A stretch of DNA of 62,825 bases, taken from Trichodesmium erythraeum GBRTRLIN201 (GTDB lineage: Bacteria > Cyanobacteriota > Cyanobacteriia > Cyanobacteriales > Microcoleaceae). The translations under genes and the position numbers were made by a program. Location of the stretch: positions 1 to 62,825 of the forward strand of contig JAGGDU010000014.1 in assembly GCA_018457135.1 (NCBI GenBank). The letters are read 5' to 3'. The notes below the pieces were generated by a model that saw nothing but the letters and a program-made list of their open reading frames with translations, ran no database searches and had not been told where the DNA came from. Shown one piece after another: positions 10,437 to 19,329 of this stretch (position 1 is the first letter of the stretch; each line of letters starts with the position of its first letter).

Positions 10437-11312
10437 TCAAAATATTAAACCTGTAATCATACCTGCTAATAAGATAAAACCAATCCAAACATTTTGTCTA
10501 AATATCTGAGCATAAGGTTTCAAAATATCTTCTTGCCCTAATTTTTTGTATTGAATAAACCAAAAAACTGTAGCAATTCCAAGAGTTATCCAAAAACCAG
10601 TATGTAGCTCCATTTTTATGCCTAATAGCCCTAAGAAAATAGTAGTTAAAAAGAAACATATACCCACAGCATTATTAGCATATTTACCAAAAAATAAAGC
10701 GCTAGAATTAATGCCTAAACGTTGATCATCTTCACGATCACTCATAGCATACACTGTATCAAAACCTAATGTCCAAACAATAGTTGCACCCCACAATATC
10801 CAAGTTGCACTATCTAGCTTGGCCACAGCAGCACTCCAACTAATTAAAACAGCAAAGCCCCAAGCAATAGATAATACTAACTGGGGTACTGGAAAAAATC
10901 GCTTTGCTAAGGGATAACAAATAATTACTGGGACTGCTGCTACAGATAGCCAAAAACTTAGAGGGTTGAGATATAAGGCTATAACTCCAGCACAAGCAAA
11001 GGCAATAATAACAATAATAATACCTGTTTGAATGGTCAGAGCGCGGGATGTCAAGGGGCGATCACGAGTTCTCTCTACTTCTGAGTCAATATCTCGGTCC
11101 CATAAATCATTAACTACACAACCGGCAGCACTGGTAGCTAATGTTCCTACTACTATTACTCCGACTAATGGTATAGGTGGCATGGCATGGGTCGCTAAAA
11201 AAACAGCCCACAAGGCAGGAATCATTAAAATAAAACGCCCGGCAGGTTTATCCCATCTGAGAAGTCTGATGACTTTCATTAAGGTTGATTCAGGTGAAGC
11301 GGCTTGGGTCAT
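10437..11312 (-). CDS. ubiA: 4-hydroxybenzoate polyprenyltransferase (plastoquinone pathway)
   Basis: Membrane prenyltransferase joining a solanesyl-type chain to 4-hydroxybenzoate, an early step in cyanobacterial plastoquinone synthesis. The 291 residues form about eight hydrophobic helices. The first Asp-rich site is NDLWDRDID at 68-76 (NDxxDxxxD), and the second is YAMSDREDD near 188-196. Both are intact, so the enzyme should bind the Mg-diphosphate substrate. It faces the Ppx/GppA phosphatase gene across about 490 bp, each with its own promoter region. The start ATG has downstream context MTQAASPES typical of the family. Substrate is assigned by analogy with other cyanobacteria. Confidence 0.93.
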   Translation of the reverse strand: MTQAASPESTLMKVIRLLRWDKPAGRFILMIPALWAVFLATHAMPPIPLVGVIVVGTLATSAAGCVVNDLWDRDIDSEVERTRDRPLTSRALTIQTGIIIVIIAFACAGVIALYLNPLSFWLSVAAVPVIICYPLAKRFFPVPQLVLSIAWGFAVLISWSAAVAKLDSATWILWGATIVWTLGFDTVYAMSDREDDQRLGINSSALFFGKYANNAVGICFFLTTIFLGLLGIKMELHTGFWITLGIATVFWFIQYKKLGQEDILKPYAQIFRQNVWIGFILLAGMITGLIF

Positions 11313-11741
11313 TTCAGTTATTGGTTATGAGTTGTTAGTTATTAGATATCTGCGGAAACTAAGTTTTTGCCTAGTAAATTCAAAAGTTTGAGATTAATTT
11401 TCCTAGAGGTATATTAGTTATCAGTTATTATTACTGGCCACTAAAGTCAGAAGTTTGAGACCTTATTTTTGGGTCAATATTTTTCTAGCTTATATGTATG
11501 GTCATTTTATCTCAGTCAGGTAGATTACTAGCTGCCAAGGTATTCACAGGATAAAGGTTAGAAGGTTAATATTTTTACTTTACAGACTCAGAATATGTTG
11601 TAACACTTAAGATTATTTTCTAATTTTTTCATTTTAAATACCTTAAAAAATATTGTTTGTCAAGAACAAATGTCAATTTTACTAATGTTATATAATAATT
11701 AAATATATAACATTTTTTAATATAAAATTTCGGATATATGT
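11313..11741. other. Divergent intergenic region between ubiA and ppx
   Basis: This holds the promoters of two divergent genes. No ORF is seen. The right edge is AT-rich and leads into the 23-bp repeat array at 11742. No clear -10/-35 pair could be assigned with confidence. Confidence 0.35.
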
Positions 11742-11806
11742 AATTGAAAATACATTGTATCAGTAATTTAAAATACGTTGTATCAGCAATTTAAAATACG
11801 TTGTAT
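11742..11806 (+). repeat. Three 23-bp tandem repeats abutting the ppx start codon
   Basis: Three direct copies of AATTTAAAATACGTTGTAT plus CAGY lie end to end at 11742-11764, 11765-11787 and 11788-11806. The third is cut after 19 bases by the ATG at 11807. Copies 2 and 3 are identical over the shared part; copy 1 has G for T and A for G. This looks like a protein-binding array or a slipped duplication of a promoter/5' leader element. Each copy contains a TTG triplet, and one lies in frame with the gene. Confidence 0.8.
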
Positions 11807-13441
11807 ATGATTACATCAGTTCCTTTAGTTAGATTTCCTGCTCCACTAGCAGGCCAAAACCCGATATTAGCAGCAATAGATATTGGTACAAATTCGTTGC
11901 ACTTGGTTGTAGTAAAAATTGATCCTAATTTGCCGACTTTTACTATTATTGACCAAGATAAAGAAACAGTAAGACTAGGAGAGTGCGGCACGAAAGGTAA
12001 CTTAAAACCAGAAGTGATGGATAGAGCGATCGCTACTTTAGAGCGTTTCCAACAAATTGCTAAAAGTGCTAATGCTAAACAAATCATTACAGTTGCTACT
12101 AGTGCTGTAAGAGAAGCACCTAACGGTAAAGAATTTCTCAATAGAATAGCTGATGAGTTAAACCTATATGTTGACTTGATATCTGGTCAAGAAGAAGCAC
12201 GACGAATTTATCTAGGGGTACTTTCAGCAATGGAATTTAATAACCAACCCCATGTTATTATTGATATTGGTGGAGGTTCCACAGAGTTGATCTTAGGTGA
12301 TAGTGATACACTGAGAACTCTAAGTAGTACAAAAGTAGGTGCAGTACGTCTGACTAAAGAATTTGTTACCACAAATCCCGTTAGTAAGAGTGAGTTTGCC
12401 TATCTGCAAGCTTACATTAGAGGCTTATTAGAACGCCCGACCAAAAACATATTAGCTAATATCAAGAAAGGTGAAAAACCTCAGTTAGTCGGAACTGCTG
12501 GTACTATTGAAGCTTTAGCGACTATTAATGCTTATGAAAAATTGGGTAATGTACCAGCTCCCCTGGGTGGTTATCAGTTTAGTTTGACAGAATTAGAGGA
12601 GTTGGTTAATAAGTTGAGGAAGTTACCTATTTCTAAAAGACGAGAAATTCTGGGAATGTCCGAAAAGCGAGCAGAAATTATTTTGGCGGGTGCTTTAGTG
12701 TTACACGAAGCAATGAGTTTATTAGAGATGGAGTCGGTGACTGTGTGTGAAAGCAGTTTGCGAGAGGGGGTAATAGTTGATTGGATGTTGAATCATGGTT
12801 TGATTGAGGATCACCTTCGTTTCCAAAGTTCAATTCGCCAACGAAATACTCTAAAAATTGCGCAAAAATACCAGGTTAATTTGGAGTATAGCGAACGGGT
12901 TGCTTTTTGGGCGTTATATTTATTTGACCAAACTATGGGAGTTCTGCATAACTGGGGAAGTGAGGAACGAGAATTGTTATGGTCAGCAGCAATTTTGCAT
13001 AATTGTGGTATATATGTAAATCATTCAGAACATCATAAACATTCCTACTATTTGATCAGAAATGGGGAGTTATTGGGGTATACTCAAATTGAAATTGAAG
13101 TTATTGCTAATTTAGCTCGTTATCACCGCAAGAGTTTATGCAAGAAAAAACACGACCATTATCAAATTTTACCCAAAAGATATCAAGAAATGGTGTCTCA
13201 GTTGAGTTCATTGTTACGTTTAGCGGTAGCTTTAGATAGGCGACAAAAAGGGGCGATAGCTAATTTGACCTGTTGGTTAAACACAAAGCAACAGGAATTT
13301 CATCTCTGGTTACGGCCTGCTAACCCTAAAGATGATTGTGCTTTAGAATTGTGGAGTTTGGAAAATAAGAAGGAGGCCTTTGAAAAAGAGTTTGGTTTAA
13401 AATTAATAGTAAATTTAGAATCTGCCTCGTTAGTAACTTGA
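11807..13441 (+). CDS. ppx: Ppx/GppA family phosphatase (exopolyphosphatase)
   Basis: Cleaves terminal phosphate from polyphosphate or pppGpp; an actin-like ATPase-fold enzyme. From the ATG at 11807 it has 544 residues. A TTG at 11801 is in frame but sits inside the upstream repeat and is a worse start. The first phosphate-binding loop is AAIDIGTNSLHLVVV (near residue 23), and the second is IDIGGGSTELIL (near 149). The C-terminal half (from about 330) has HD-like histidines, AAILHNCG then HHKHSYYLI, as in long Ppx enzymes. It is monocistronic. Whether polyphosphate or pppGpp is the main substrate cannot be told from sequence. Confidence 0.9.
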   Translation: MITSVPLVRFPAPLAGQNPILAAIDIGTNSLHLVVVKIDPNLPTFTIIDQDKETVRLGECGTKGNLKPEVMDRAIATLERFQQIAKSANAKQIITVATSAVREAPNGKEFLNRIADELNLYVDLISGQEEARRIYLGVLSAMEFNNQPHVIIDIGGGSTELILGDSDTLRTLSSTKVGAVRLTKEFVTTNPVSKSEFAYLQAYIRGLLERPTKNILANIKKGEKPQLVGTAGTIEALATINAYEKLGNVPAPLGGYQFSLTELEELVNKLRKLPISKRREILGMSEKRAEIILAGALVLHEAMSLLEMESVTVCESSLREGVIVDWMLNHGLIEDHLRFQSSIRQRNTLKIAQKYQVNLEYSERVAFWALYLFDQTMGVLHNWGSEERELLWSAAILHNCGIYVNHSEHHKHSYYLIRNGELLGYTQIEIEVIANLARYHRKSLCKKKHDHYQILPKRYQEMVSQLSSLLRLAVALDRRQKGAIANLTCWLNTKQQEFHLWLRPANPKDDCALELWSLENKKEAFEKEFGLKLIVNLESASLVT

Positions 13442-13639
13442 TTTGATAGCTGAGTGAAAGAGGAAGTTCTTGATAAAAATCACTAGGAATGTTTCTAACC
13501 TTAATTGGTAAAACGAATATCGCGAAAACTTCTGGCAACTTTATTCTCAGGACTTACGCAAGGACATTATATATAGCGGATGAAAAATTAAGCGATCGCT
13601 ATAATTGGTTTTTCATTGAAAAAAACTTAAATAGCTGTC

Positions 13640-14812
13640 GTTTTAATTGCAGGATATTTAAGTTGAGATACTAGATACTTAGATAATAATTGATGTTTGA
13701 GCTGATAAATAGTTTTACCCAAAATATAAGCTATTTTTTTCAAATGATTCCAGATAAACATAGGGTAAGCAATATGATTTTTTAGAATTTTTGCCAGATG
13801 ACATTAACAAAATTATATTTCTTTTAAATACTTGATTCTGGTGTAAAATTCTTCGATTTTCCATCTAGTTTGCTACTCGAATTCTACATCATCTGTAGAA
13901 GATTGACTTAAGTCATTAGTGACAATGTATTCTGTCCTCTTGGCAGAAATAGTAGCCCAGAATAGATTGATTTTTTTATCTCAAAATAATTCCTTTAATT
14001 TTTATTATTTTACCTGATTTTCTTTCTGATTCATTCCAACTTAATGTAGCAAATTTTTCTGCACCACAAGTATCATCTATGCTCTGGATTAATTTTTCAG
14101 AGCAATAATAAATTTTTCGCATATTATCTATTAATGCTATTAATCTTTGTGTTGCATAACAACTATCTATTAATACAGTTTTAAATGGTAAATTCTTCTG
14201 ATTTATTACATTAAATTTCATCTCTTTAACATGGTGTATTTTAGTTTTTTTGTTACTATCTGGATTATATATGCGGTAATTTAATACTAAAAATTGTTCA
14301 TTTTTGGGGTTCAAATATATACAATTAACTATTCCTATTCCTCGAGTTACTTGATGTTAATTGCTACTATATTGCCGTCGCACAAGTTAAATTTTATTCG
14401 CGTATTTTTTGTTAATTACTATGCTATTAAAAATTAGATATGCTGCTGTATTTGGGATAATTTTTTCTCTCAAATGTGACCATAAGTATTCTGAATTTAA
14501 AGATTATGTTCTGAAATAACGATTAATTACTTGATTTTAATTACTACTATATTGCCGTCACACAAGTTAAATTTTATTCGCGTATTTTTTGTTAATTACT
14601 GTGTCATTAAAAATTAGATATACTGCTGTATTTGGGATAATTTTTTCTCTCAAATGTGACCATAAGTATTCTGAATTTAAAGATTACGTTCTGAAATAAC
14701 GATTAATTTTATTATGGCTAATATTTTCTAAGTAATTTGATTAATTTTTGATGGTATAATTTGTATGATAATTTAGTAACTATTGATAATAATCAAGGTA
14801 GTTAAAATTCAT
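13640..14812 (-). pseudogene. IS701-like DDE transposase, multiply broken
   Basis: The start is ATG at 14812 (MNFNYLDYYQ). Further pieces in family order are ENISHNKINRYFRT, a duplicated segment with LIFNDTVINKKYANKI and RRQYSSN, then TRGIGIVNCIYLNPKNEQFL and LNYRIYNPDSNKKTK. These are followed by FKTVLIDSCYATQRL, KIYYCSEKL, TEYIVTNDLSQSSTDD, RWKIEEFYTRIKYL and TIYQLKHQLLSKYL. The catalytic D (VLIDS) and E (KIEEF) are still visible, but stops and frameshifts interrupt the frame. The longest intact piece is 13976-14314 (112 residues). Confidence 0.85.
14347..14706. repeat. 180-bp tandem duplication inside the transposase ruin
   Basis: 14347-14526 and 14527-14706 are adjacent copies differing at about eight positions. 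The unit is exactly 60 codons of the transposase reading frame (the DDT-VINKKYA region), so the duplication kept frame. This suggests slippage or unequal exchange, perhaps before other damage built up. Confidence 0.9.
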
Positions 14813-15235
14813 ATTATTAACTCAAACCAAAAATAAAATTATTCTTTGGGCAAGAGTTGTTGGGCAAGATTTATTTACATAGAGCAACACTTATAGAGCT
14901 TAGAAAAATTAACTATACCTAAGCCTTAAGTTATTTCGGTTTTTATGGTAATAAGGCCACCAATAGTAGGCGATCGCTCTATTAAATATGCGCTATACAT
15001 AGGGTCCTTGCGTAAGTCCTGGTTATTTATCAATAGTCATATTTTGAGCTTTGGAACTAGCTTCGGTATTTCAAACATATACCACTGAATGTTGTCTGTA
15101 ACTTATCTACGACCCAGGCTACGAAAATCGTTTTTGACTCAAGCTACTTAGGGAAATAAGACTTATACCAACTTGTAGATAATACACTGCCTGTAGAGGT
15201 TAATAGTCATTAAACCCTACTAGATATAATAATTC

Positions 15236-15248
15236 TGCGTAAGTCCTG
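15236..15248. other. Isolated IS-type end next to the DUF928 stop codon
   Basis: TGCGTAAGTCCTG matches the right terminal repeat of the IS701-like element at 13548-15021, but lies 227 bp outside it and 7 bp from the DUF928 stop codon. It may be the true end of an older, larger insertion or a scar of a second copy. The sequence between 15022 and 15235 contains no recognised gene. Confidence 0.55.
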
Positions 15249-15254
15249 TTAGTA

Positions 15255-16130
15255 CTACTGATCGGAAACATTACAACAATTTTGAATCTCGGTCTTAGTC
15301 AAATCATAGTCTGGAAAACGGATACCATCTTGCTCCAATAAACTATTCCATCTAGTGGCGATCGCTACATTATTAGGATAACTCCGGCGCAAGTTTCCTA
15401 ATGTCGTAATAGTCTCATGCCACAAACCATTTTTCCCATAAATATCTATCATTTCCATCACAGTTGTAGCCGAGCTCAACTGACTAGTCAAACTCTCGGT
15501 AGTTGCCTTCCGCGCAACCACTGCTTCAACAGATAAATTCTTGGACTCATTTCTACAGTTAAAAACAAATTGCCAACGATATTCTTTTCCTACCTGTAAA
15601 CGCGGTGCAGCAGAAGGTAACTTCAAACTAATAATTCCCCGTTCAGATTCAACATTAAACTTAGTTTGATAAATTTCCTTTCCAGTATCTTCATCCTTCA
15701 AAGTGAAATTAATAGAGTTGTTATAGCCAGGAAGATATAACCAAAAAGTCGGATGACTTGCTAAAGTGTATCCGAAGTTGCTTTGAGGAATGAGAGCCAA
15801 AAGAGGCTTTTCCATTTGAAGACATAATTCAGCAGGATTATTAGGACCTCTAGTCCGTCCATCTCCATGAGGTTCTATCGCCTGATGCCCCGCATCTCCT
15901 CTGTTCCCTGGTCTACTTATTGGTGGGCTTTCAAACGGTTTATGCTTTATTGGCATATTAACTGGTGGCTTCTTTTTCCTCTGCTCTGGTCTACTTTCTG
16001 TCATGTGATTCCCCCGATCTCGTTTGTTCCCTGGTCTACTTGTTTGTGGGTTTTGAAATTCCCCCCAAACTAGTTGAGTCATTCCTACCAATAATCCCAA
16101 AGCACAAATAATAACTTGTTTATATTTCAT
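15255..16130 (-). CDS. DUF928 exported protein
   Basis: A 291-residue protein with an N-terminal signal peptide (VIICALGLLVGMTQLVWG). Next is a basic, Pro-rich linker at about 28-100 holding two imperfect SRPGN repeats (SRPGNKRDRGN and SRPGNRGDAGH). The C-terminal DUF928 domain (PLLALIPQSNFGYTLASHPT; FWLYLPGY; then LEQDGIRFPDYDL) fills the rest. DUF928 is a cyanobacterial family of unknown function often found near CHASE2 proteins. That holds here, as the AAA-CHASE2 gene lies 286 bp upstream on the same strand. A periplasmic role in stimulus sensing is only a guess. Confidence 0.85.
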   Translation of the reverse strand: MKYKQVIICALGLLVGMTQLVWGEFQNPQTSRPGNKRDRGNHMTESRPEQRKKKPPVNMPIKHKPFESPPISRPGNRGDAGHQAIEPHGDGRTRGPNNPAELCLQMEKPLLALIPQSNFGYTLASHPTFWLYLPGYNNSINFTLKDEDTGKEIYQTKFNVESERGIISLKLPSAAPRLQVGKEYRWQFVFNCRNESKNLSVEAVVARKATTESLTSQLSSATTVMEMIDIYGKNGLWHETITTLGNLRRSYPNNVAIATRWNSLLEQDGIRFPDYDLTKTEIQNCCNVSDQ

Positions 16131-16416
16131 AGAATTTTATCCCTCAAAAAAAACTTTTTGTAATACCAATTTGTTCAATAGATGGAAGAATTTAATTTAC
16201 CAAAATGGCCTGGATAAATAAAATGTCTTCATCTAACTTCCCTCTTTCCAAGCTATGCTTTACAAATATTTTTTATGAAAATAAAGCTTGACAAAATAAG
16301 CATATTATGTATAAGTATTTAATAGGCTTTTGTGGGAGAAAAAATGTATTCTCTAAATACATTTTTTTGAAGACTTAAAGTATTTGAACTTAGTTATTAT
16401 ACTCTTTTCTTTCTCC

Positions 16417-18780
16417 CTATTCCTCTTCTACCGGTCCTGGGAGCTTCCTGGTCTTAAAAAAGTGAGAATCATCAACGAAAATAATGACAGTATTCACAAT
16501 TAAGACCAAAATAGATGGTACTAATGGAACTACAAAACCTTGAACTAGAAAAAACAAACTAACCGAATATAAAACAATAATATTTCCTCCTACAAATAAG
16601 AAAAATAAAAAACCTCGAAAAAAATGTCCGATCACATAACTCAAAAAAGACCAAGCAAAAATCCATAGCCATTCTACCCACCAACTCCAAAAAATAATCA
16701 AAGGTCTGCCATATAAAACTGCACTAATAATTTGACTGACCTTGTGTGCGTGTATAATAACACCAGGCATTTGCTTTTGATTAGGAGGCTGAACATTACT
16801 ATAAGGAGTATAAAACTTGTCACCAGAAGTACGGTCTGTAATGCCAATAATGACAATTTTATCCTTAACTAAAGAATCATTAATGTTCCCATCCAAAACT
16901 TCCGAAATACTAATTTTTTGAGCTACTCTATTATCTATATGATGAGAATTTCTATAGTTAAGTAAAATTTGAAATCCACCATCGTCAAGTTTTTCATAAA
17001 TACCATTTCCTTTTCTCAGTTTCCTGAAAGTAACATTACCAATTCTAATACTCTCCGAGGAAATATTTTTGGCTTTAACTCCTTTAATTTCCAAAAAATC
17101 TAAGGCCACTATAGTACTCAATGAATACTGTGTTTTACAAGGATCTTTCTCTTCTAAACCCATAAACATTAAGTGGCGACGGACAATGTCAACTTGACCA
17201 TTATCAAGAACTACATCAGTAAAACCTAAACGTTCTTTTGGCACTCCTTCAGGAGGTCTTGTACCAGATTTATTTGGGCTATTTTCACTGGTACTACAAA
17301 CAGCAATTATTTTCTGATTATTTTCCAAAAGAGTCAATAAATTTTGATAATCAGCCTCAGAACCTAAAGCTTTCTCCCGCCACAAATCTAAACCAATAAT
17401 TGCCGGTTGTAAAGTATTTATTTTTTTTATTACATCAGCCAATATCTTATCTTTTAAAGTCCCACCTTTACCATATTTTTTAATGTCTGTTTGTGTAGCT
17501 TCAACAATTAAAATATTAGGGTCTCGTTTTTCTTTGGGTCGCCATTGCATTAAGCGATCAAACTCATTTAACTCAAATGGTTGGAGCCAACCTAAAGCTC
17601 TCATAATAATGGCTAATACCCATACTAAACTAACAATAACCCAACTTGAACTTAATCTTTTAAGTTTAGGTAAATCCAGATTATTTTCTAAGTTTGCTAA
17701 CTGTTCCTCAACCCAATCTGGATTAAAAACTTTCTGATAAATCTTATTAAAAACAACTAATTTATCTTGTTTTTTTAGAACTATACCTGATAACTTTAAA
17801 GACATCTGTACTTTACTATTATTAAATTTAACTTCTCCCTTCTTAAGAACCTTTTGATATAGTCTCAGTAATTCAATGTCACTAAGTAAATAATCCCGTA
17901 TATGTTTTAAATGAATAGGATTATCTTTATCTTCCCAATCTTTGACAATATTTTTTTCTAGCAAACTATCAACATCTACTTGAGTAGTATCAGCATAATC
18001 AACAATAATTTGACAACTTTTTTGAGTTAAAAAAGGTTGGCCTCCAGTCCAATCAAAAACTTTTTTTAACACAATATCTGGCTTTTCTACAAATTCTTCT
18101 AATCCCTGAATTAATTTTTTCTTGGTTTCTAAAAAACTTAATTCAGTTAACTCAATTCCATAGCCAATATTAAAAGGAGTCTGTCTTATATCTCGAATTA
18201 AATCTCCTGGAGTAACTGCACCAAAAAAAACAAAAACTAATCGATGATAATCAGAATTTTTATCCTCAGCACGGCGATTATAACAAGACCGAATAAAACC
18301 TAAAAATTCTTGTTTAAAATAAGATTTTCCCAATGTATCAATTTCATCAAGAAAAATATATATTTTCTGAGTAGGAAAATTAATAAATAAAATTTCTTCA
18401 ATAAACAGTTTGCAACGCTGAGGATTATTAATTTTTAAGTTTCGATGAGTAGCTATCCAGTCTTGATAATTGCTACTATTTTCTAAGTCACATCTATCTA
18501 ATAGCTCAATTAAAAAACCATCATACCAAGATTCTTTTGGTATCGAAAAATCAGACAACATACTCATATCAATTGAGATGCATTGGCAACCTTGGGAACT
18601 TAATTGATGTGTTAATCTATCTATAACTTTTACCCGCAAACTAGACTTACCCATTTGACGAGCATTAAACACATAACAATATTCTCCTTTTAGGAGTTTT
18701 TCCAATAGTTCTCTATCTTGTTTCCTTTCTACATAAGTCGGGTCGTCTGCTGATAAGCTTCCTCCAGTATCATGATACAT
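16417..18780 (-). CDS. AAA-like ATPase fused to a CHASE2 sensor
   Basis: A 787-residue membrane signalling protein. Residues 1-370 are an AAA_35-type STAND-like ATPase, with TGGSLSADDPTYVERKQD, phosphate loop NARQMGKSSLR (39-49) and Walker B IYIFLDEIDTLG. A membrane helix follows near 378-400, then a CHASE2 extracytoplasmic domain (about 400-680; DRLMQWRPKEKRDPNILIVE, PAIIGLDLWRE, DKIVIIGITD). Three closely spaced helices follow and a short tail. CHASE2 senses an unknown outside signal. Here the output end is missing and the ATPase is at the N-terminus. Genes on both sides are a DUF928 protein and a second AAA protein, all on the minus strand. Confidence 0.88.
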   Translation of the reverse strand: MYHDTGGSLSADDPTYVERKQDRELLEKLLKGEYCYVFNARQMGKSSLRVKVIDRLTHQLSSQGCQCISIDMSMLSDFSIPKESWYDGFLIELLDRCDLENSSNYQDWIATHRNLKINNPQRCKLFIEEILFINFPTQKIYIFLDEIDTLGKSYFKQEFLGFIRSCYNRRAEDKNSDYHRLVFVFFGAVTPGDLIRDIRQTPFNIGYGIELTELSFLETKKKLIQGLEEFVEKPDIVLKKVFDWTGGQPFLTQKSCQIIVDYADTTQVDVDSLLEKNIVKDWEDKDNPIHLKHIRDYLLSDIELLRLYQKVLKKGEVKFNNSKVQMSLKLSGIVLKKQDKLVVFNKIYQKVFNPDWVEEQLANLENNLDLPKLKRLSSSWVIVSLVWVLAIIMRALGWLQPFELNEFDRLMQWRPKEKRDPNILIVEATQTDIKKYGKGGTLKDKILADVIKKINTLQPAIIGLDLWREKALGSEADYQNLLTLLENNQKIIAVCSTSENSPNKSGTRPPEGVPKERLGFTDVVLDNGQVDIVRRHLMFMGLEEKDPCKTQYSLSTIVALDFLEIKGVKAKNISSESIRIGNVTFRKLRKGNGIYEKLDDGGFQILLNYRNSHHIDNRVAQKISISEVLDGNINDSLVKDKIVIIGITDRTSGDKFYTPYSNVQPPNQKQMPGVIIHAHKVSQIISAVLYGRPLIIFWSWWVEWLWIFAWSFLSYVIGHFFRGFLFFLFVGGNIIVLYSVSLFFLVQGFVVPLVPSILVLIVNTVIIFVDDSHFFKTRKLPGPVEEE

Positions 18781-19329
18781 AATAATTTCATTAATAAATA
18801 TTTGATGTCCTCGCCTCCCAGCAAGGTTTTACTGATCTGAAGTTCCTTGGGAGTTGAAGGGTTAATATCTAACCATTAGCACTAATTCAGATGTTAAGTT
18901 TTAGTTGGTTTCAGGTTTCAGGTTTCAGGTTTCAGGTTAACAGAAATAATTTTAGCTCCCTTCTTAAGGACGGGGTCTTATGGAATTCAAGAATTATTAA
19001 AACGACAGACCAAAATGATGATTTTGGTAGTAAGAATACATTATCAATTTGTTAACTTTAAATCTGATACCTTAAATCAAAGTCGTCTTAAAAAAACTTT
19101 GAATAATTTGGCATAATTCTACATCGTTAAATGGAACAAATCAGTCAAAATAAAAAATAGTTACGTTTGTTGATTTTTAAATATAACGCCTAATAAATAA
19201 TACCTAAAACCTATTAAATAAATGTCAATAAATTTGCATTATTCTACATGGTTTAATGGAACAAATTCAGTCAAAATAAAAAAGAGTAAAGTTTGTTAAT
19301 TTTTAAATCTAACGCTTAATACCTAAAAC
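18781..19329. repeat. Heptanucleotide (STRR) repeats and a 125-bp imperfect tandem repeat
   Basis: Four GGTTTCA heptamers lie at about 18908-18938, and ACCTAAA-type heptamers near 19202 and 19321-19340. A 125-bp unit beginning near 19102 is repeated from about 19227 (GCATWATTCTACAT, then TGGAACAAA and AGTCAAAATAAAAAA). The last heptamers run into the 3' end of the next gene and supply its stop codon. Such short tandem repeats are typical of filamentous cyanobacteria. Confidence 0.75.

Larger units (their letters stand above)
13548..15021 (-). mobile_element. Dead IS701-like insertion sequence with about 50-bp terminal repeats
   Basis: The left end CAGGACTTACGCAAGGAC (13548-) and the right end GTCCTTGCGTAAGTCCTG (-15021) are perfect inverted repeats over 18 bp. 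The similarity continues through TATAGCG and the GCGATCGC octamer, about 50 bp in all. Inside is one decayed transposase on the minus strand. No clear target-site duplication remains. The element is inactive. Confidence 0.88.

Noticed and set aside
11742..11806. Iteron-type replication origin
   Set aside because: Only three copies, no DnaA boxes or replication gene nearby; promoter or leader repeats are simpler.
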